Positions 27,930 to 39,172 of a stretch of DNA of 64,000 nt are shown here, in pieces (the first letter of the stretch is position 1; each line of letters begins with the position of its first letter). The stretch comes from Amia ocellicauda. Taxonomy: Eukaryota > Chordata > Actinopteri > Amiiformes > Amiidae. The stretch is taken from positions 24,530,339 through 24,594,338 of the forward strand of contig NC_089854.1 of the NCBI RefSeq assembly GCF_036373705.1. The letters run 5' to 3'. The position numbers and the translations under genes were made by a program. The notes under the pieces were generated by a model. That model was not told the origin of the DNA. It worked only from the letters and a program-made list of their open reading frames with translations, and ran no database searches.

Positions 27930-30890
27930 TTTCTGTTCCTTCCTCTTCCAAATAACAAGTATATTTTTCAATAAAAGAAAAGCTGGTAATCTGCCCTTTG
28001 TTAAACTGTGCCGTTGTGCGCGTCTCTTTGTTTCAGTTGTACTCCGAATGCCTAGGTGATTGTACTGTGAATGCAATGGGCCGGTTTATTTTTTCCTATT
28101 TTTATGAGGAATCTACTGCAGCTTCTTTCAGGACTTTGAGGAGCACAGGTTTCATTAGCACATGTGTTTTGACTATCTGCAGGCAATGTGTGGACTCCCA
28201 AGTGTCCCAGTTAGACTGAGAAGGGTTAACTTCCTGAACACACATACGTGTCCATTTCCAGAATCTTACTTCATAATGGGTCAAACCGCACCAGAGCCCT
28301 TGCTCCTCATTTCCCCTCATTCTCGATGGTTGACTGTTCAGAGGCCAGGAGTGACTGTTTTCTGCATGCGCGGTTTGTTCCGTTTCAGGGGACTGAACCA
28401 GTCATTCCCATCGTGTTAATCTATTTGAGAGCTTGCCTGCTTTGTAGAGGCAGAGGAGAGGGGCTGTGAGCTAGATTAGAGTGAATTACTGAAACTGAAA
28501 TAATACTAGACTTAACACATAATAGCAGTGAAGTGCTAAAAATCAAACCACAAATGCCCAATTTGAAAAGATTACTGGTCACAAATTATCAATTTCATAA
28601 TTATGTCTGTAAAATGATAAAGATGCGAGTTGCAGCTGTAGGTCTTGTGTTCATTACATCAAAGAACTTACACAAACTCTTGGAATACATAAAACAAAAT
28701 CCCTGCTTTTCAGTTTAATATAAATATCTCTACTGCAGGATTCAAATAAACTATAAATCCCCAAACGTGAGGAGGACAGGGATGGGCAGCGGGCAGCTCA
28801 CCCTGTAGTGAGGAACTGTGCGTCCACTGAACTGTGTTTTTCTAGAGGGGGTCGATGCCAGGCCTGCTCACAATGCCTGCTTTGTGTCTGGCAAGAAAAG
28901 GCTGAGGAACAATTTGTTGTCTGTGGTAAAAGAAAAGAATACATTTTGTGAAGAGGGAGAATGAGGAGTTTGCTGGGGGAAACAATAGAAGTGATGTTTC
29001 ACAGAATTACTTTAGCAAGTGGAGCGGGTGGGGTGGGCTGGGAGCTGTTGAATATGAAAGGACATTTTCCTGATACAGTAGCCCCGGGTACAAGTAAAAA
29101 AATATCAAGATCTTCTACCATGTTATCTTTGAACCCTCTGGCAACAACCCCCTGCTCTCCTGCCTGCATAGATATCCTGCCTGTTTTCTGCATGCAGCCA
29201 TGCCATCACTTTAAAATGATCCACTGCAAAGACGAGCCAACATACCACTGACAATCTGCCTTTCTTTACAAATTGTTTTGACAGCCAAAACACCCCAGCA
29301 GCAGAGGTCTGCCAACTGATAGGTTGCGGGAGTGGGACGGTGGGATGGGTCGGGGAGGTGGGAATTAAAATGCCTTTGTCCTGCCGGGGCGAATGAATGC
29401 AAATCGCATGCAGTGAGAGCTCACGAGGCAGGGCCGGGACACAATGGTATCCGCTGGGCCCGGAGAGCCACCCATTGTCGCTGCGGCGTGAACAATAAGC
29501 GGCTGTTGAAAACGGGCAGGAACCGGAACGCCGTCCCCACTGGGCCGGCCTGGGGTGTCATTATCCAGGTCAACAACAGCACGGCGAACGCTGGCTGGCT
29601 GAAGAAGTGGGGTAATGGGGCAGGCTGTTCATGATAAGAGGCTTTTCACTGCTGGCTCTGCGCTGCAGTCATCCTGCTCAGCAACTCGGGGGCATCGCTT
29701 CGATTGACACGACATCTGCGCAGTGCCACAGTTCATTGCTTAAATGGCTGAAATAATCAGCAAAGTGGTCTGTGTGCCAGCAGTGATGCAGTAAATACAA
29801 CATTTTATTCTCATACAAGAGGCTCCTAATTTCTTCCTATTTTGACTAATCTGGAGATAGTTATCCTGCATGTTTAGTTGCCTCACCCTGTATTAAAAGT
29901 GTACACCTTTCTAGTTTCTGATGGGAAATGCAACTTTCCTTTTAATCTTATACAAACAAACATATCACCTATTGTTAAACCAGGAGCACTTCCAATTTCC
30001 AATGCATGTCAGTGCAGCAGCGGCGAGTGTTTTGTTACTGCACCCCCGAGATCAGAGCTGATGCAGTCTTATGTAAGTCGATGTGTTGTGGTCACACACA
30101 GCCCTGCAGATGTGCACCAGATGCTGACACATCTCATCTTACACAGTCAAGAGGCTCAGATGGCAAGTCCCTGAATGAGGCTTAAAAGCAGACTCCATCG
30201 GCAGTGTGGGCAGTAGGTGATCGGGTGCCATCATGGTCTCTGGCAGCACTGGGATGACGACCCTGAATTACAAAGCTGTCCTGAGGTTCAGCCTCTATGA
30301 CCCCTGCCTCCTGCTCGGGCCTGTGTGTGCGTGTCTGGCAACATGTCTCCGTCTATCTGTCATGCAGCCAGTTTTTTAATTCATTAAGATGCATCTTGGG
30401 AAACTGTGTGTGTATGTGTGAGAGTAAAACATGCATCTATTACAATGATCCACTTTGACACTGTCTCTGTGTGCAGATCACGCTGTGACCGCGGGCTGGA
30501 GTTGGGTTACGATGACAGCCACTGAACACCATTGCCACAGCTGTGCAGCACTGCTGATCTAATGGCACACTGACGTTGACGCCAAGATGATGTTGTAGAT
30601 AGATATATATAGCCCAGCCAGCAGCTATTAAGTGAAATAAAACAAAAAACTTCCCTCAGAGGAGAAAGACAAGTTTCATCCACTTCTCTCAGCTTGACCT
30701 TGGTAATATGATAGTCAGTGAATAGGAAGAACAGGTGATGGGGCTGTTTTCACTGCCTGTGCTCTCTAAATGAGAACCATTGTTGGGGGGTGTAGTTTGC
30801 TCACATTAGGGACAGCTGTATTGGGTCACATTTTTCAGTTGCATTTCAGTTTGCATTTGCTTTCGCTGTTTGTCCTTAGAGGTTACTGTT

Positions 30891-30931
30891 GTGCGTGTGT
30901 GTGTGTTTGTTTGTTTGTTTGTTTGTTTGTT
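30891..30931. repeat. (TG)n(TTTG)n compound microsatellite
   Basis: A short TG run passes directly into about six TTTG units. Confidence 0.95.
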
Positions 30932-31539
30932 TTCTGACTTACCTTTGGACAGATTTTGGATCTGTTGCAGCTTGTTAATTAATATGAAAATGTTATTCAA
31001 AATAGGTATGTTTATTTATTTTCCTTCCAAAGCGTGAAGAAGGTGCCTTTCATCGATAACGACACAGAGAATAAAGGAATTCATTCTGGTGTTAAACAAG
31101 TGACAGTAAAACAATAAAAAATAAAATAATGAAAAATTACCCCTTAAATCACCAACGTAATACTCCTGCAGTTAAACGCTTCCATTGTGTGCGACACTGC
31201 CCCCAAGCGGCTAAATGAATAATTTAATTGATTACTGAAAGTGCGATATGAAATGTAATATATTTTAAATTTGCTTAGCATGCACGCATCACTATAAGCT
31301 GAAATTGCACGCATTTATAATGTTAAGAAACAATGCACTGAACGGTTTATGCCAAAAGAAAATAAACAATCAGATACAAGCGTGATCAATTCGTGATTTT
31401 ACAGTCTGGGAACACACCTGCCCCCATTACTTAATCACCCCGTGCCCCGGCTGTGCAGTGATTATATCTACAGAAACACGCGGAAAACCCCGGATGAAGG
31501 CCTGCTGAGAGATTAGTAAAAACACACGCACGCACACGC

Positions 31540-31665
31540 ACGCAAGCGGAAGTAGTGATACGCTGGTTCTCGGGCTTCCGGTTTGGCGGCTCATTGCGGT
31601 GCTGCGTTTTTGCTGGTCCTCGTGTTGGCAGCAGTGCAGTGTTGCTCTGTGTTCGTCTCGTCAAC
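31540..31665 (+). promoter_or_regulatory. cpsf4l: cpsf4l promoter-proximal region with ETS-type sites
   Basis: Just upstream of the cpsf4l start codon the sequence turns GC-rich and carries a CGGAAGT near 31548 and a CTTCCGG near 31575. Both are ETS-family core sites common in housekeeping promoters. No TATA box is visible. The transcription start site is not determined. Confidence 0.45.
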
Positions 31666-34600
31666 ATGCAAGAGCTCATCGCCGGCGTGGAGAGCCTCCA
31701 TTTCCACCTGGAAGCGGATGTTTTCTACCAGAAAGGTGCCCATTTCCTCCCCTTCCCTGGAATGGACAGTAAGTTAGGGTCAATGGCGCTTCATAACTTA
31801 GCACTAATAATATTTTAAAATGACTCTCTAAAATGTTATTTCCACCCCTTACATCCCACAAGCATGTGCACAAAGTGTATAACAGAACAATACCTATTTG
31901 TCGTTGGCTGATGTATCTAACCCCCAAAAAAGTACGTTAATTAAAATATACACCGATCAGCCATAACATTATGACCACTGACAGGTGAAGTGAATAACAC
32001 TGATAATCTCGTTATCATGGCACCTGTCAGTGGGTGGGATATATTAGCCAGCAAGTGAACATTTTGTCCTCAAAGTTGATGTGTTAGAAGCAGGAAAAAT
32101 GGGCAGCGTAAGGATCTGAGCGACTTTGACAAGGGCCACATTGTGATGGCTAGACAACTGGGTCAGAGCATCTCCAAAACTGCAGCTCTTGTGGGGTGTT
32201 CCCGGTCTGCAGTGGTCAGTACCTATCAAAAGTGGTCCAAGGAAGGAAAAGCGGTGAACCGGTGACAGGGTCATGGGTGGCCAAGGCTCATTGATGCACG
32301 TGGGGACCGAAGGCTGGCCCGTGTGGTCCGATCCAACAGACGAGCTACTGTAGCTCAAATTGCTGAAAAAGTGAATCCTGGTTCTGATAGAAAGGTGTCA
32401 GAACACACAGTGCATCGCAGTTTGTTGCGTATGGGGCTGCATAGCCGCAGACCAGTCAGGGTGCCCACGCTGACCCCTGTCCACTGCCGAAAGCGCCTAC
32501 AATGGGCACGTGAGCATCAGAACTGGACCACGGAGCAATGGAAGAAGGTGGCCTGGTCTGATGAATCACGAGTTCAGGGTGTTGACTTGGCCTCCAAATT
32601 CCCCAGATCTCAATCCAATCGAGCATCTGTGGGATGTGCTGGACAAACAAGTCCGATCCATGGAGGCCCCACCTCGCAATTTACAGGACTTAAAGGATCT
32701 GCTGCTAACGTCTTGGTGCCAGAGACCACAGCACACCTTCAGAGGTCTAGTGGAGTCCATGCCTCGACGGGTCAGGGCTGTTTTGGCGGCAAAAGGGAGA
32801 CTTACACAATATTAGGCAGGTGGTCATAATGTTATGGCTGATCGGTGTATAGGACTACATATGTAGAGAGAACATTTGCACAATCCTATGGTGCCGGCCA
32901 AACCAAGGCAACAGTAATTCATAGAAAGTGTTTCTGTAGCCGCACTGTCATTGTAGAAGTATTGGACAAGACTGTGATGTTTTAATCATAAAATTAGCAC
33001 ACATTAGTGTGTCCAAATCTACAATGAGAGTGTGGCTACAGAAACACTTTCTATGACGTAAAATTCATACCTGTTGTTCCCAAACCGAGTTTAAATGTTT
33101 GTTTGATTTATTTTTAATTAATTTGGGTTTAATATTTTAGTATATTTCCAGCTGTCAGATTCTTAACCATGACCTCATTGTGTCTGTACACCACAGTAAT
33201 TAATCTCTAAATCTCATAAATGCTGGTAATGTCAGATTTGGAGGTAACCAGAAGGTGGAGTTTGGAGAGAGATGACCTCAGGGTTTGGAGCCGAGTGTGC
33301 ATGTTTGGCTTTAAAGTGAAGGCTGTGTCCAGACGCATCTTGTGTGCCTCTTGGAGTAATGTATAGGTAGCGTCTTGTCTCAGAGTTTGAAAGTTCAGGA
33401 CTTTTATCTGCTCTTTCACAAGGTCTTCCTTCTTTTCCAGAGTCTGGGGCAGCTGTTTGCGAGTTCTTTAACAGGGGACTCTGTAAAAAAGGTAAAAGGT
33501 GTTTGCTTTCCTGTGTTTATATGCAGTTCACTTCTCTTTAAAAGGTCAGATGCATCCAAGGCAACATATTTCACTTGTATTGTGCTTTTGTTGGTGGCGT
33601 TGGTCTAGTAATCAGTGTATTGAAATTGATCATGTGAAAATGTATTGTATTGTATTGTATTGTATGATGACAGCATTTCTGCTTAAACACGCTGGCCACT
33701 TTCAGACACGAGGCCTGGCGTTTAGAATTGAAAGGAACCGAATACCTAATTAAGCTGATGCTCTGTGTCAGGATTTTCTAAAGAGGAGAATATTCTGTCT
33801 GGCTTGAAGTTAGCAGGTGCCCACAAACGCGCGCACACACACACTCATGAATCCAAGCCAAACGCCACATTAAAGGATACAGTGCAGGACCAAACAACAA
33901 AAGTTATTGTTTCCTGGCAAGCAACCTGCCTGACAAGTGTTGGATGGTGGCTGAATTGAACTAACACTGTAGCCCCTTGTTCCTCACACTGTAGCAGGAT
34001 CTAACCGGGTTTTCTGCCAGGCTGTGGGGGGCGTGCAGGGCTATGTTGGTGCTGATGGGTACCTGTCTGTGGTTCAGGCTCGATGTGCCCCTTCCGCCAC
34101 CTGCGGGGAGAGAAGTCCATCGTGTGCAAGCACTGGCTGCGAGGGCTGTGCAAGAAGGGCGACCAGTGCGAGTTCCTGCACGAGTACGACATGACCAGGA
34201 TGCCCGAGTGCTACTTCTACTCCAAATTCAGTAAGCGCCCCGAACACTGTGGGGCCACACTCAACGCGCGGACCCTAATATCCAGCCACACTAACGCAAT
34301 CTATAATGAAAACGCATGTACTTCAGATGTTACATATTGTCTTCTCATGCCTGTGTATCATTTCTGTGTAATTTTAGCAAGCAGATTCACAGATTACTTT
34401 ATCTGATGTGTAAGTGGCCGTCCAGCTTCCTCAAACTTACTCTGCGAAAACCTGTGTGTCTCTCTCTCTGTACATTTCTGTCTCTGTAATCCTCTCTGTG
34501 CGGCACAGACGAGTGCAGCAACAAGGAGTGTGCCTTCCTTCACATCGACCCCTCCAGCCGGGTGCGGGACTGCCCCTGGTACGACCGAGGCTTCTGCAAA

Positions 34601-37321
34601 CACGGTACGGGGCAGCCTGCTGCAGAGGGGGCTGTTATTATGGTGGTGGCTGGTAATAAAGAGAGTCCAGGCAATAAGGGAGGGAAGCACTAGTAACACC
34701 TCTGAGAGCCTCTTCCTGTGTGAACTAATCGAGGGTCACGTGATGCCACGGTGCGGTTTCAGTACGCTGTACAGGTATCTTTGTTATTTTAACAGAACAG
34801 AATTAAGAAGAGGCTCGGTGTGCGTTGTTGTAGTCTGTAGCTGACATTCACAGAGGCCCCAGGGAGAAACTGAAGTCAGGTCTGCCGTGGGTGTGTTTAA
34901 CCCTGCGCTCTGCTAACCTTCCCTGCTTAAGTTCCCTTGGGACTCTTCCTGCTTTAAAAGAAAAGAAGTTCAAATGTACTGGACTGACCCAGTCTTGCTG
35001 TTATTCAGTTACTCCAGTGGAGTATATATAAGGTGTGGGGGGGAATTAATAATGGCCGATTTCTCCTGTGTCTCCAAGGGCCAATGTGCAAGCATCGACA
35101 CACCAGGAGAGTCATGTGCCCCAATTACTTAGTGGGGTTCTGCCCTGAGGGAGGTCACTGCAAGTTTGTCCAGTAAGTGCCCCCAACCCCTGACCTGCTG
35201 AGCAATGTGCACTTTATTATCATCCTCCTCCCAGGATTCAGAGGGAGCTCGACCGTCAGCGGTATGATGAACCATTTCCACACGCACAACGGGACACCTG
35301 TATCCGAGTATTTCCTCTATAATAGAAGCCATAATTAATTGAGACTTCTGCTCGCCATGATGAGGAATCTGGGGTTCAGTGTTTCTTGTGGTAAGAATGG
35401 ACCACTGAGTCATAGTGGTAGTGTCAGTGAAGGAAGGGTTAAAGCTTTGAGTTGAGGAACAAATAACAGGAAATGCTCCGTTTCGCTGTTTCATGCCAAG
35501 TTATATCAAGATTTGTTTTTGTTGACGCATGAAAAACCTGTTTAAAATTTGTTTAAAAAAAAAACAACAATGTTGGGATTTTCCTAAGAGCTGTTTAATA
35601 TTTCAGCACAAGGAGCCAGTAACCACAAGTCAGTCAAAGGGGGAAAAACAAATTATAAAAGACACAATATAAATGATTTTATTCTGTCTGTCAGAGGCAG
35701 GAAGAGAGCAGGAAGCACTTTGAGGAAATTACAAGAGCTAATTAACTTCAAGTATGTGATTGAGCTACTAGTGTGACGAGCATGGACCTTGCCTACATTC
35801 AGTGCATGAGCAGAGATTAATGTTCCTGTTCAGAGAGAAATATGTTAAGAACCTATTACACACCGAGTTGTTACATTTATAATATGTATATTGGCACATA
35901 CAATGCTACAGCTGAGTGCTATCCTTTTATTAAGGAAAGAAGCCCAGTGAAGCTAAGACCATATAGGGTATGGGGGGGATTGTGTGATGGGAACTAATCC
36001 CAGCTGGGCCCATAGCTGACACAGCCATTAAACTCTGCTTCCTGTTGCCCTTCGCTGGATCTGAGCCCAGGGACTGTATCCCTCTGTAGCTGTACGAGAG
36101 AACATCTGCAGTAGGACAGGATAGATGGTTATATTTGTGTTTTATCCTTTGATTTTCATTTTAAATCTTCAGCCCCAAAGCTGACATTCCAAACTGTCCT
36201 ACCGAGCAGCCAAAGGTAGGCACTGGAGAAGCCCTTTATTAAAATACAGCTGATCTATATGACACAAACCCTGATCTGTACCAGGCTTACACTCCTTTGT
36301 CAGCACGTTTAGAAAACAGTTTCTTCGCAGGGTTGTGTGGGAAAGTTTGTGTTGTAACAGGGCAGGGAGGGAGAGGCGGAAGAGGGGGAAGAACACTTCC
36401 TGTGTTTGTGAAGAATGCGAGGGAGTTCAGGAGTTTGCCGTGAATGAGCCTCTCTCTCTCTCTTTCCTTTCATCTTCTGCTTGACCATCACCCCCCCCCC
36501 ACCAGCAGCCGCAGCCTGCCTTCGTAGTGAAAGTGGAGCCCCTGGTTCACCCGCAGAAGATCTTCCTGCACGAAGTCCCAGCATTCCCTTCTCTGTCCAC
36601 CATGGAGATCGTCCACTACCAGCTCACCCGGCTGCAGGAGGCCGCCACCTCAACGCGCAATTCGGCCAGGCCCATCCACCTCATCACCTGCTACAAGGTG
36701 AGGGACCGGAGCTTTTAAAGCCAGCCCAGTGGTGTTATTGTTCTTGTCCTTGTATCTGCGATGGTCTACTTGCAAAAGACAAAGCATAAATAGACAAAAT
36801 AATCAATCTATAGCCTCCGCAATATTGTTACAGTTGTGTAATTAAAACAGGCTCTAGGTATCTGTAACGGTAATAGTATCTGGGGTTTCTTTCTGTATCG
36901 GGCTCAAAATATTCCTAATCACTCGTCTAATTAAAATAGATTAAAAGTTTGAATTCAATTTTCACGGATTAACAGGAGCAATGCAAATGCTAAATTAGCC
37001 GCGTGGACAACCTAGCACTTTGTGTTCCACCTCATCTTCAAATTGAATCTCGGGCACAACCGTGTGCTTAATTAGACCAAATTAACATCGTGGTTAGTGT
37101 TAAGCAAAAATTAATTGAACAATATCACTGTAAAACCAACAGATTTGAGCCGGGAAATGTGCTTATCACTATTCATTATCTGTGATGAGATTAAAAACGG
37201 AACGTGTGAGCATTCGGCTATTAGACTTGATGCCTCTTCTGTCTCCTTGCAGTGCGGGCAGAAGGGCCATTATGCGAATAAGTGCAGGAGGGGACACCTG
37301 GGCCTGCTGTTCGGCCACTGA
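31666..37321 (+). CDS. cpsf4l: CPSF30-like cleavage and polyadenylation zinc-finger protein, eight coding exons
   Basis: Coding exons are 31666-31768, 33441-33491, 34078-34230, 34509-34604, 35079-35172, 36173-36215, 36506-36697 and 37253-37321. All introns are GT-AG and the phases agree, giving 266 residues. CPSF30/CPSF4 proteins bind the AAUAAA signal within the mRNA 3'-processing complex. The protein starts [13 protein letters not shown] and has five CCCH fingers at about residues 41-59, 68-86, 96-114, 124-142 and 148-166. A CCHC zinc knuckle follows with Cys242, Cys245, His250 and Cys255; Cys242 is in exon 7 and the rest in exon 8. The linker between fingers and knuckle differs strongly from CPSF4. 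Together with the cdc42ep4 and C17orf80 neighbours this points to the CPSF4L paralogue. As I recall, human CPSF4L is shorter and lacks the knuckle; this gene keeps it. Intron 1 hosts a Tc1-like insertion. Exon 7 has a CAGCAG acceptor, so one Gln is optional. Confidence 0.94.
31951..32847 (+). mobile_element. Tc1-like element, internally deleted copy 1 (cpsf4l intron 1)
   Basis: The copy is 897 bp long with 28-bp perfect terminal inverted repeats (31951-31978 and 32820-32847) flanked by TA duplications (31949-31950 and 32848-32849), the signature of Tc1/mariner insertion. A transposase remnant is readable on the plus strand: an N-terminal DNA-binding part, then WSDES with the first catalytic Asp, then directly the C-terminal [11 protein letters not shown] block in another frame. 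The segment with the second catalytic Asp is missing (junction about 32565-32573). There is also a TGA stop at 32263-32265 and a small deletion near the start codon. The copy is therefore non-autonomous. Inside the left end, 31975-31987 pairs with 32021-32033 as a subterminal inverted repeat. Confidence 0.93.
32919..33056. repeat. Palindromic MITE-like element in cpsf4l intron 1
   Basis: Bases 32919-32957 are the reverse complement of 33018-33056 with two mismatches. The pairing continues imperfectly inward after a 2-nt offset, so most of the 138 bp could fold into one hairpin. It lies 70 bp downstream of the Tc1-like copy. No clear target-site duplication is visible. Confidence 0.8.
33641..33665. 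repeat. (TGTAT)n microsatellite
   Basis: Five tandem TGTAT units in cpsf4l intron 2. Confidence 0.9.
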
Positions 37322-37954
37322 GCCCGCTGCGTGGCCGGGCCTGGTGGATGACATCACGAGTGCCTTTGGACACCGTTTTAGTCAAAACACTGTAGAACTC
37401 ACTTTACACTAGTAACATACAGCAGTTTTCCTTTTTGCCTTGAAATGATCCAACATCCAGTTACAGAATTGACAGCTCTCTGTTGACATGGCACTTGCGT
37501 CCTCCTCCTTCAAAGCTGCTCAATAGCTCCATCTTTAAGATGGGCTTTAGCCGAATTGACATTAACTTGTCAAGATGCCTTTTTTCTTGTTACGCTTTCG
37601 AAGGACTGGAGTTCTGCTTTTTTTTTTTTTCCTCTTTAGGTTTTGGTCATCTTAGCGATGTGTAGTAACAATCGTTTTTCACACGTGTTGCACATCTGGC
37701 CTCATTCATAAAGGGGAGCTCTTCTTTGTCATTGTATTTTGGTTCAAGTGTTCAGTTCATCTTCCCTCATTGGGGATCACTTTGACAGGTTAGTAGTGAC
37801 CAAACTGAAAAATCAAACAAGTCCTCGTTCATTCACAACCACTTTGGACAATGTATGAAAACATGCTTAGTTGTAATCTACCTCGGAGGAATCTTCACAT
37901 TATGTGCCAAGGGGAAAACATTTACATGTTTGTGCTGTAACAAGAGATCACACA

Positions 37955-37956
<2 letters not shown>

Positions 37957-37987
<31 letters not shown>
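37957..37987. repeat. (TA)n microsatellite in the cpsf4l 3' untranslated region
   Basis: About 30 bases of alternating T and A, just upstream of the cpsf4l polyadenylation signal. Confidence 0.95.
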
Positions 37988-37992
<5 letters not shown>

Positions 37993-38013
37993 TATATTTA
38001 AATGTTTATTCTA

Positions 38014-38019
38014 AATAAA
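38014..38019 (+). promoter_or_regulatory. cpsf4l: Polyadenylation signal AATAAA of cpsf4l
   Basis: A canonical AATAAA lies about 0.7 kb after the cpsf4l stop codon. It is followed by a GT-rich stretch (cgctgtgtttcttg) as expected of a cleavage site. Confidence 0.7.
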
Positions 38020-38049
38020 GTTTTGCAAACCATGTTCCTCGCTGTGTTT

Positions 38050-39170
38050 CTTGACATGTAAAGTTTCATTTCTGTTGATTTGACTGCATGATGCCTGGGG
38101 TTAGGATGCCCTCTGGTGGGATTTCTGTGAACTACACTACATTCACTCAGGATCACTCAAGAAAATGCACACAGATCTAAACAGGAGCAGGTTAAATAAA
38201 CCAAGACAATGTTTATATAATAAATATAACCTCTGGCAGATGACAAAGGTCAGGTTTTACATAAATAGAAAGATGTTCAGAAAATATTAGCAGAATATAT
38301 ATTTTTCTGGAGAAAATATCTTAAAAATGAAATTCATTACAAAGCTAATAAAACCTAAATAAGGGAAGCTTGTCCCTACCCTCCACTAAATAGTAAAGTG
38401 TGTAAACTAATAGGGCAGGGCTCTACATAGGTAGGATTACATCACGTATGAAGCGTACAGCCTGTCCCTAAGGGCTAAGGCTCTATAGGAAGCACAGTTG
38501 TCTGTAAACCCAGAACAGTCGCTACTGTAGTTTCAGTTTGTGTGTGTAGCCGTGCTGTCTTGGTTCCATGGTGGAATGCCGGCGCCGCTGCGGCACATTC
38601 CTGTCGCTTGAAGTCACGGCTAAACAGGTGACTAACTGCCACAAATTGTAAGAGCAACTCACGTCATTCCATATGTGCCACAGTTCACAGGGACTATACA
38701 ATGAAAACACCTTGAAGAAAACCTTTCCTTTTCTCCACATGGTTTCTTTCCAGGCTTTGTTTTGTCAGGTACTGATATGAGTGTTACACTCTTGATTGCA
38801 ATTAGCATCTCATAACTAATATAATTACATTTGCATTTACACAGCACTATTTCAATGGACAGTAACAATGAACCTTTTAGAGAAGTTGTGTGGCTTGGGC
38901 TGTATTTTTAAAATGGCAGTGATTGCTCTTCTTTTTGGTCGCAATATGTTACTTATTTAGTGGTGACTCCAAACCCCAGGGCTGCCGCAGCCTCGAGCTG
39001 GGCTTAAACTGGAGCAGAGAGTTCCAGCAGGACAGGGTCTCTTGTGGAACAGGAACACCTCCGCTGTACACAGACAGACCACAGTGCCAACATGTGAAGG
39101 GCTTCTCAACAAGTGCTCTGAAACAATGCATTTGTGAGACTTTGTTAATGTTATGACTACTATGTGTATA
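38050..39170. other. Intergenic stretch between cpsf4l and the transposon cluster
   Basis: AT-rich DNA with no gene or repeat structure that I can recognise. Short open frames here on both strands show no family features. Confidence 0.6.
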
Positions 39171-39172
39171 TA

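Larger units (their letters stand above)
26311..31400. other. Intergenic region between cdc42ep4 and cpsf4l
   Basis: I see no gene here. The region contains a TA microsatellite (27890-27928), a TG/TTTG microsatellite (30891-30931) and a somewhat GC-richer segment around 29330-29620 with open frames that resemble nothing I know. Confidence 0.6.

Noticed and set aside
29332-29634. 100-aa open frame in a GC-richer intergenic patch
   Set aside because: No family features. The GC-rich patch alone explains the lack of stops.
36481-36789. 102-aa plus-strand frame overlapping cpsf4l exon 7
   Set aside because: It is in another frame from the real exon and ends in the intron.
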